The notes under the pieces were generated by a model. That model was given only the letters and a program-made list of their open reading frames with translations. It was not told the origin of the DNA and ran no database searches. Position numbers and translations under genes: made by a program. From Bacteroidales bacterium (lineage in GTDB: Bacteria > Bacteroidota > Bacteroidia > Bacteroidales > Dysgonomonadaceae), in contig JAAYFR010000402.1 of the NCBI GenBank assembly GCA_012728155.1, positions 1-10,728 of the forward strand: a stretch of 10,728 bases of DNA, read 5' to 3'. Positions 5,822 through 10,728 of the stretch are shown one piece after another (the stretch's first letter is position 1; each line of letters begins with the position of its first letter).

Positions 5822-6874
5822 TCAATCGATAATCAGCATGGCATCACCGTATGCTCCAAATGCATACTTCTCTTTGATTGCCTCTTCGTATATGTTCATC
5901 ACCTTTTCATATCCGCCAAAGGCGCAAGTCATCATCAGTAAGGTAGAGTAAGGAAGATGGAAATTGGTAATCAGACTGTTGGTGAGCGTGAAGTCATAGG
6001 GTGGAAAAATAAACTTGTTGGTCCATCCAGCCCGTGGTTTCAGGTGTCCATCGGTGCTGACAGTCGTCTCTACCGCACGGAGTACCGATGTGCCGACTGC
6101 ACAAATATTTCTTTCCTCATCTTTGGCTTTATTTACTTTATCGCACAACTCCTCGGTAATAGCCATCTGTTCAGATTCCATCTTATGCTTGGTAAGATCT
6201 TCCACATCGATCATACGATAGGCGCCTAATCCATTATGGAGCGTGAGGAAGCCAAAATCGATATCCCTTATCTCCATCCTTTTCATCAGCTCCCTGCTAA
6301 AATGAAGACCGGCTGCAGGTGCCACCACCGCACCTTCGTTCTGTGCGAATATATTCTGGTACCTACCCACATCTTCAGGTTCAGCCGTTCTCTCCAAATA
6401 CTCCGGAATAGGAGTTTCTCCGATCGCAAAGAGTTGATTTTTGAATTCTTCGTACGGGCCATCATATAAAACACGTAATGTGCGACCACGTGAGGTGGTG
6501 TTGTCAATCACCTCTGCAACCAACTCTTCATTTTCTCCGAAATATAATTTGTTGCCGATACGTATCTTACGTGCCGGATTGACCAACACATCCCACAGAT
6601 GCTGGTCGGGGTTCAATTCCCTCAATAAGAAGACCTCTATCTGGGCACCGGTCTTTTCCTTGTTCCCGAAGAGACGCGCGGGAAAGACCTTGGTGTCATT
6701 GAAAATAAAGAAATCCCTTTTATTAAAATAGTCCAATACCTCTTTGAACGTTTTGTGCTCCAGTTGGTCCGATTTCTTGTGGACAACCAGTAACCGGGAT
6801 TCATCACGATGTACAGCAGGGTACTTCGCAATAAGCTCATCCGGCAAATTGAATTTAAATTGAGAAAGCTTCAT
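5822..6874 (-). CDS. queA: tRNA preQ1(34) S-adenosylmethionine ribosyltransferase-isomerase
   Basis: QueA moves the ribosyl part of S-adenosylmethionine onto preQ1 at the wobble base of tRNAs with GUN anticodons, giving epoxyqueuosine. The protein has 350 residues, normal for the family. Landmarks are RDESRLLV (23-30), FNDTKVFPARLFG (58-70), VAPAAGLHFS (184-193), the DVEDLTKHKMESEQ block (223-236), VGTSVLRAVET (260-270), TNFHLPYSTLLMM (303-315) and the terminal YGDAML. The segment LTLHNGLGAYR has N where I would expect V or A, a small departure of unclear meaning. It sits 20 bases after truB and five bases before folK, so two tRNA-modifying enzymes are made together. Confidence 0.96.
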   Translation of the reverse strand: MKLSQFKFNLPDELIAKYPAVHRDESRLLVVHKKSDQLEHKTFKEVLDYFNKRDFFIFNDTKVFPARLFGNKEKTGAQIEVFLLRELNPDQHLWDVLVNPARKIRIGNKLYFGENEELVAEVIDNTTSRGRTLRVLYDGPYEEFKNQLFAIGETPIPEYLERTAEPEDVGRYQNIFAQNEGAVVAPAAGLHFSRELMKRMEIRDIDFGFLTLHNGLGAYRMIDVEDLTKHKMESEQMAITEELCDKVNKAKDEERNICAVGTSVLRAVETTVSTDGHLKPRAGWTNKFIFPPYDFTLTNSLITNFHLPYSTLLMMTCAFGGYEKVMNIYEEAIKEKYAFGAYGDAMLIID

Positions 6875-6894
6875 AAATTAAAATCCTGTATCAA

Positions 6895-7611
6895 TTATAT
6901 TGTATCTTTTTTCTTTATTTTAAGGGGGATATTCATATTTAAAAAATGATCGATTTCATCCATATTCAAGCAGTTATCTACTGCTACATCCCCTACCCTT
7001 GTACGCCGCAAACCCACCAGATGTGCACCTGAATGGAGCGCCACCCCAATATCTCTGGCCAGCGCCCGTATATAGGTACCCTTACTGCATACCACACGAA
7101 TGGTGATATCCGGCATATTATAAGAAATCAATTCGATATCATCTATAACCAATAATTTGGGTTTTAGTTCAATATCTACATTTTTTCTGGCTAATTCATA
7201 CGCCCTTTTCCCATCTACCTTGACGGCGGAAAAAATGGGTGGAATTTGTTCTATGGCTCCGATGAAACTGCGAAGTACATGCTGCACCATTTCCTCGCTG
7301 ATGTGGGATATGGGGTATTCGGCATCGATTGCTGTCTCCAGATCGAACGAAGGGGTAGTTGCCCCAAGTCGAATCTGGGCGATATACTCCTTCTTACCGG
7401 CTTGCAATTTCTCAATAAGTTTCGTTTTTCTGCCGGTACAGAGGATCATTACTCCTGTAGCCAGCGGATCGAGTGTGCCCGCATGGCCTACCTTCATTTT
7501 CTTTATACCCAATCTGCTGCACAGCTTTGCACGTACTACATTTACCACCCGAAAAGAGGTCCAATGCAGCGGTTTATCAATATATAAAATTTCCCCTTCG
7601 ATAAAATCCAT
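6895..7611 (-). CDS. truB: tRNA pseudouridine(55) synthase TruB
   Basis: TruB converts U55 in the T-loop of nearly all tRNAs to pseudouridine and also acts as a tRNA-folding chaperone. The catalytic motif GHAGTLDPLATGV is present with nucleophile D48. Other family landmarks are DKPLHWTSF (12-20), KEYIAQIRLG, FSAVKVDGKRAYELAR and the GTYIRALARDIG block. At 238 residues it is shorter than the E. coli enzyme (about 314) and appears to lack the C-terminal PUA-like extension, as is common in this phylum. Its start is six bases after the uppP stop, which implies co-transcription and probably coupled translation. Pairing of truB with uppP and queA is a recurring Bacteroidota arrangement. Confidence 0.96.
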   Translation of the reverse strand: MDFIEGEILYIDKPLHWTSFRVVNVVRAKLCSRLGIKKMKVGHAGTLDPLATGVMILCTGRKTKLIEKLQAGKKEYIAQIRLGATTPSFDLETAIDAEYPISHISEEMVQHVLRSFIGAIEQIPPIFSAVKVDGKRAYELARKNVDIELKPKLLVIDDIELISYNMPDITIRVVCSKGTYIRALARDIGVALHSGAHLVGLRRTRVGDVAVDNCLNMDEIDHFLNMNIPLKIKKKDTI

Positions 7612-7617
7612 ATCTCA

Positions 7618-8502
7618 TTACAGTATGGTCAGGCCAATGCCTGAGAAAACCAATATCAGCAATATGATACCTACGATGATACGGTATAGACCAAATGCTT
7701 TGAATCCGTATCGGGTGAGGAAATCAATAAAAAACCGGATAGCCAGGATTGCCACTGCAAATGCTACTATATTGCCGATAAGGAGCAATGATAAATTCTC
7801 TTTTAACATCGCGGCGTTGATGGGATCTTTCAGCAGTTGATAAAGCTTGTATCCTGCAGCTGCCGCCATTGTGGGAACAGCCAAGAAGAAGGAGAATTCG
7901 GCGGCATTCTTGCGGCTAAGTCGGGTACTCATTCCCCCCACAATGGTGGCCATGGAGCGTGATACACCGGGAATCATGGCCACACATTGGAAAAAACCTA
8001 TTGAAAGGGCTCTCTTCCATCCTATCGACTGATCGCCCGATGGTTTGTTGAACCACTGATCTACAAACAACATAAAGATACCACCCAACACAAGCATCAC
8101 TGCCACTACAGTGACATTTTCAAGCAATGCATCGATCTGGTCGCCCAGGAGTAAACCTATGACACCGGCTGGAATGACGGCAATACATAGTTTCCAGTAA
8201 AAATCGAATTTATGAATGAGCCGGATAAGATAGGTCCACCCTTTTTTTGCAGTGGGCATACCCTGCACCGCCTCTTTATCGAAGACTACGATTGGATTCA
8301 GATGGAAAAAGCGTTTCCAGTAGAGAACCACTACCGAAAGAATCGCTCCAAACTGAATAATCACCGTAAATGCTTTCACAAATGCGGTACTTTCCATTCC
8401 CAGAGCCGCTTGGGTGATAATCATATGTCCGGTGGACGATATGGGAAGAAACTCCGTTACCCCCTCTACAATGGCAATGATGATTGCTTCTAATATACTC
8501 AT
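7618..8502 (-). CDS. uppP: Undecaprenyl-diphosphatase UppP (BacA)
   Basis: UppP removes one phosphate from undecaprenyl pyrophosphate at the membrane, recycling the lipid carrier for peptidoglycan and surface polysaccharide. It is also linked to bacitracin tolerance. The 294-residue protein is almost wholly hydrophobic, with several membrane helices. The two catalytic signatures are present: EGVTEFLPISSTGH (13-26) with the ExxxE pair E13/E17 and H26, and PGVSRSMATIVGGM (178-191) with S181 and R182. FFLAVPTMAAA follows, as in the family. A somewhat longer loop (about 66-98) between early helices carries charged residues. It follows the DUF3098 gene by 32 bases, the largest gap in the operon. 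Confidence 0.97.
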   Translation of the reverse strand: MSILEAIIIAIVEGVTEFLPISSTGHMIITQAALGMESTAFVKAFTVIIQFGAILSVVVLYWKRFFHLNPIVVFDKEAVQGMPTAKKGWTYLIRLIHKFDFYWKLCIAVIPAGVIGLLLGDQIDALLENVTVVAVMLVLGGIFMLFVDQWFNKPSGDQSIGWKRALSIGFFQCVAMIPGVSRSMATIVGGMSTRLSRKNAAEFSFFLAVPTMAAAAGYKLYQLLKDPINAAMLKENLSLLLIGNIVAFAVAILAIRFFIDFLTRYGFKAFGLYRIIVGIILLILVFSGIGLTIL

Positions 8503-8534
8503 CTATAATCTATTTGTAGTATATAGCAATGGCT

Positions 8535-8783
8535 CTATTTTTCGGAAGAGTTATTTTTTTCTTTCGAAGGATAGAGAATGCCAACCACCATCAACACAAA
8601 ACCCGAAAGACAAACAACGGGTGCCAATTTTATGCGGCGAGCACTGAAAATATCGGCCTCGAATCCACCTTCTAAAGTGGTAGCTGGCCCTGCCATCAAT
8701 ACAAAACCGACGATGATAAGAAGAATGGCAATGCCACAGATAATCAGGTTTCTCCTACTTAATGCAATACTTTTTTGAGACAT
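8535..8783 (-). CDS. DUF3098 small inner-membrane protein
   Basis: This is an 82-residue protein with two predicted membrane helices, about residues 13-31 and 53-70. Between them lies a short loop holding the family-like segment DIFSARRIKLAPVV (44-57), and a charged tail (KEKNNSSEK) follows. The pattern matches DUF3098, a family of unknown function that I know as a Bacteroidota protein encoded next to ftsX. It lies 14 bases after ftsX and 32 before uppP. A helper role for FtsX or for envelope assembly is a guess from position only. The start is the only ATG that keeps the first helix complete with its positive N-terminal flank (SRRN). Confidence 0.85.
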   Translation of the reverse strand: MSQKSIALSRRNLIICGIAILLIIVGFVLMAGPATTLEGGFEADIFSARRIKLAPVVCLSGFVLMVVGILYPSKEKNNSSEK

Positions 8784-8797
8784 ATTGGGTGTTAATT

Positions 8798-9676
8798 TTA
8801 TACATAATATAATTTGTCTGAATTCATTTTCACATATCTATTGATTGCAAAAGCAGTAGCCACGGTGGAGATAATTACCCCCAGCAAAATCACGATTGCA
8901 AATATGATCAATAGATCCATAGAGTTTATGATAGGCTGAATTTCCACATACTCCCTATTGAAATAGATGATAAAGCCAAAGATGATAAGATCTGCGATGA
9001 TGCCCGCAATAATACCGGTGAAAATGTTGTTTATCACGAATGGCCTTCTGATAAAACGGCCTGTTGCCCCTACCAGTTTCATGGTGTTGATGAGAAACCG
9101 TTTTGAATAGACACTCAAACGAATAGTATTGCGAATGAGCGTAAAGGATATCAATAGCAAGGCAGCAGCAAGGATGAGCAAGACAGCCATCACTTTCGAT
9201 AGATTATCGTTGATCAAATCAATTGCTTCCTGTTGATACAGCAGATCCGTCACATTGCTGTTCTGTCGGATTGCCTTGTTGATGACCGCAATACTATCAC
9301 TATTGGCATATTCCGAATGAAGAAAGATCTCGATACAATCTTGTGCCGGATTATATCCCAGTAGCTCTTCCGGGTCTTCACCCAAATCTTTGATAAGTTG
9401 CTCTTTGGCCTCCTCCTTACTAATAAATCGTGATGATTTAACAAATGGCTGTAAATCCAGACTATTTCTCACCTTTGATATTTCAACATCTGACACTTCC
9501 GAGGAGAGCATCACGTTAAAACTCATGTTCTCCTTTACAAATCTTGACAATCCATTTCCCATGAAAAGCACCATTATGGTAATTCCTAATAGCACCAATA
9601 CCAGACAGATAATGATAGTGGATGTAATCTTAGCATTCAAGAATCGAACCGTCGATGCCTTTTTTTTTCCTGTCAT
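8798..9676 (-). CDS. ftsX: Cell division protein FtsX
   Basis: FtsX is the permease-like partner of the ATPase FtsE. Together they regulate peptidoglycan hydrolases at the division site. The 292-residue protein shows the expected layout: a short basic cytoplasmic N-terminus, membrane helix 1 (about 17-38), a large extracytoplasmic domain (about 40-160), then helices near 161-181, 219-239 and 254-278. The conserved cytoplasmic segment IRLSVYSKRFLINTMKLVGA (184-203) lies between helices 2 and 3. ftsE is not adjacent in this window, which is usual for Bacteroidota but means the partner must lie elsewhere. Nine consecutive A residues occur at codons 3-6 (bases 9660-9668). It is the first gene of the proposed operon. 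Confidence 0.94.
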   Translation of the reverse strand: MTGKKKASTVRFLNAKITSTIIICLVLVLLGITIMVLFMGNGLSRFVKENMSFNVMLSSEVSDVEISKVRNSLDLQPFVKSSRFISKEEAKEQLIKDLGEDPEELLGYNPAQDCIEIFLHSEYANSDSIAVINKAIRQNSNVTDLLYQQEAIDLINDNLSKVMAVLLILAAALLLISFTLIRNTIRLSVYSKRFLINTMKLVGATGRFIRRPFVINNIFTGIIAGIIADLIIFGFIIYFNREYVEIQPIINSMDLLIIFAIVILLGVIISTVATAFAINRYVKMNSDKLYYV

Positions 9677-9734
9677 ACGAGTTATAGATAGTAAGTGCGA
9701 AAATGCAGAAAAAAGAGCTTCCCCTAATAAACTG

Positions 9735-9742
9735 CAAAGTAA
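9735..9742 (-). promoter_or_regulatory. Candidate operon promoter upstream of ftsX
   Basis: On the minus strand TTACTTTG matches the Bacteroidota -7 consensus TAnnTTTG at seven of eight positions and is followed by CA. It lies in the 114-base gap after the TerC gene, giving a leader of about 50 bases before the ftsX ATG at 9676. The -33 side (CTTTCTG) is weak. The leader has no Shine-Dalgarno sequence. Confidence 0.4.
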
Positions 9743-9790
9743 TAAAAATTATCGCAGAAAGAGGGATGAATGTGGAATATTAAGTTATTT

Positions 9791-10728
9791 TCACTCTTGA
9801 TGTTTCATTTTTAATTGCTTACTCCTGAAGATAGAAGCGATAATGGATATGGCAATCAGTAATATAATGATCAGCAATGAGCTGGTCGTAGAAATATAAA
9901 AGTCCATTCCATAGGAGTGAGAATAATGGTTGATCATCATTTTACCTCCGATGAACAGCAGAATAACACTAAGGGCGTATTTCAGATAATGGAAGTAGTC
10001 CACCACACCTCTTAGCGCAAAATAGAGTGAGCGAAGACCAAGGATAGCGAAGATATTGGATGTATAGACGATGAACATATCGGTGGAGACAGCCAATACG
10101 GCAGGGATGGAATCAATCGCAAAAACCAAATCGGTAAACTCGATTACCACCAATGCAAGGAAAAAGGGAGTAGCAACTATCTTGTGATCTATTCTCCTGA
10201 AAAATTTGGGGATGGAAATGTCGTTTGTCACAGGAATGATTTTACGCGTCAGTTTCACATACCAACTATTGTTCAGGTCTTTTTCCTCTCTCTTCCCCTT
10301 TTTCCCCTCACGGATAAAATCAGTTGCCATCTTTATTCCAGTGACCACCAAAAAACCTCCGAAGAGGTACATAATCCATGCGAAACTTTCCAACAGAGTA
10401 ATGCCTGCGAATATAAATATAGCCCTGAAGACCAAAGCTCCCAAGATTCCCCAAAAGAGCACGTCGTGTTGATATTGGGGGGATATCTTAAATGAGGTGA
10501 AAATAAGGATGAAGACAAACAGATTGTCCACACTCAATGATTTTTCAATCAGATAGGCGGTAAGAAATTCAAGTGCCGGCTCTTTGCCGAAAAGAAAATA
10601 AATTGCCATATTAAAAACAAGCGCAAAACAAATCCAGAAAAGACTTAGCCATAACGCTTTCTTCACGTTGACAATTTCTCCTTTTTTGTGAAAGAGAAAC
10701 ATGTCGAGTAACAACAACAGGATAATGA
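9791..10728 (-). CDS. TerC/Alx-family membrane protein, N-terminus cut by window edge
   Basis: This is an integral membrane protein of the TerC family. Studied members (Alx, and Bacillus MeeF/MeeY) act in manganese export or metal handling, while others are tied to tellurium resistance. The family's acidic membrane motifs are present: EKSLSVDNLFVF and EFTDLVFAIDSIPAVLA, with ILGLRSLYF following. There are about eight or nine hydrophobic helices, with a charged cytoplasmic loop (REGKKGKREEKDL) in the middle. The frame stays open past the TTG at 10717 to the window edge (preceding codons read I, I, L), and the first residues seen lie within the expected first helix. The true start is therefore outside the window, and the protein is likely only 10-20 residues longer than the 308 counted from that TTG. 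It is transcribed toward ftsX, but a 114-base gap with its own candidate promoter separates them. Confidence 0.9.
   Translation of the reverse strand, partial: IILLLLLDMFLFHKKGEIVNVKKALWLSLFWICFALVFNMAIYFLFGKEPALEFLTAYLIEKSLSVDNLFVFILIFTSFKISPQYQHDVLFWGILGALVFRAIFIFAGITLLESFAWIMYLFGGFLVVTGIKMATDFIREGKKGKREEKDLNNSWYVKLTRKIIPVTNDISIPKFFRRIDHKIVATPFFLALVVIEFTDLVFAIDSIPAVLAVSTDMFIVYTSNIFAILGLRSLYFALRGVVDYFHYLKYALSVILLFIGGKMMINHYSHSYGMDFYISTTSSLLIIILLIAISIIASIFRSKQLKMKHQE

Noticed and set aside
5817..5825. TTG start for folK at 5825
   Set aside because: It adds only three residues upstream of an ATG that is well placed before the first conserved strand. TTG is a rarer start.
7157..7840. Plus-strand open frame of 227 codons opposite truB and uppP
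   Set aside because: It is antisense across the junction of two well-identified genes, with low-complexity S/I-rich translation and no family resemblance.
1..10728. CRISPR array, toxin-antitoxin, defence or phage module, tRNA or rRNA genes
   Set aside because: No regularly spaced repeats, no recognisable genes of these types and no cloverleaf or rRNA-like sequence were seen in the window.

Overview
The window looks like a chromosomal segment of a Bacteroidota member, probably order Bacteroidales. This is inferred from the gene order ftsX-DUF3098-uppP-truB-queA-folK, from DUF3098 itself (a family I know only from this phylum), from weak or absent Shine-Dalgarno sequences before most genes, and from candidate promoters of the Bacteroidota TAnnTTTG type. 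No species can be assigned from the sequence alone.

Left part (1-2676). An open frame of about 50 codons enters from the left edge. It is interrupted near its 3' end by an intact IS1634-like (IS4-superfamily) insertion sequence with one 643-residue DDE transposase. The terminal inverted repeats are 19 bp and perfect, and their outer four bases (TTAA) are best read as a target-site duplication. Removing the element and one TTAA copy joins the left frame to a stop only six codons further on, so the insertion hit the extreme 3' end of that gene. Right of the element are about 430 AT-rich bases with no convincing gene, only two tiny in-frame ORFs and some weak hairpins.

Right part (2677-9676). 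Eight genes lie head to tail on the minus strand with gaps of 0-32 bp and read as one operon. In transcription order they are ftsX (division/peptidoglycan-hydrolase regulator), a DUF3098 small membrane protein, uppP (undecaprenyl-pyrophosphate phosphatase), truB (tRNA pseudouridine-55 synthase), queA (queuosine synthesis), folK (folate synthesis), a patatin-like phospholipase and an intracellular GH13 glycosidase. The first three act at the envelope, the next two modify tRNA, folK makes a folate precursor, and the last two are a lipid hydrolase and an alpha-glucan hydrolase. The shared unit suggests growth-linked expression more than a single pathway. A candidate promoter sits in the 114-bp gap upstream of ftsX.

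Right edge (9791-10728). A TerC/Alx-family membrane protein, minus strand, is cut at its N-terminus by the window end.

I see no CRISPR array, tRNA or rRNA gene, phage module or defence system. Apart from the IS and the gene it hit, this is a conserved housekeeping region. The points most worth a second look are the IS insertion and its TTAA target, the fold-back structure and subterminal repeats of the IS, and the uncharacterised DUF3098 gene between ftsX and uppP.
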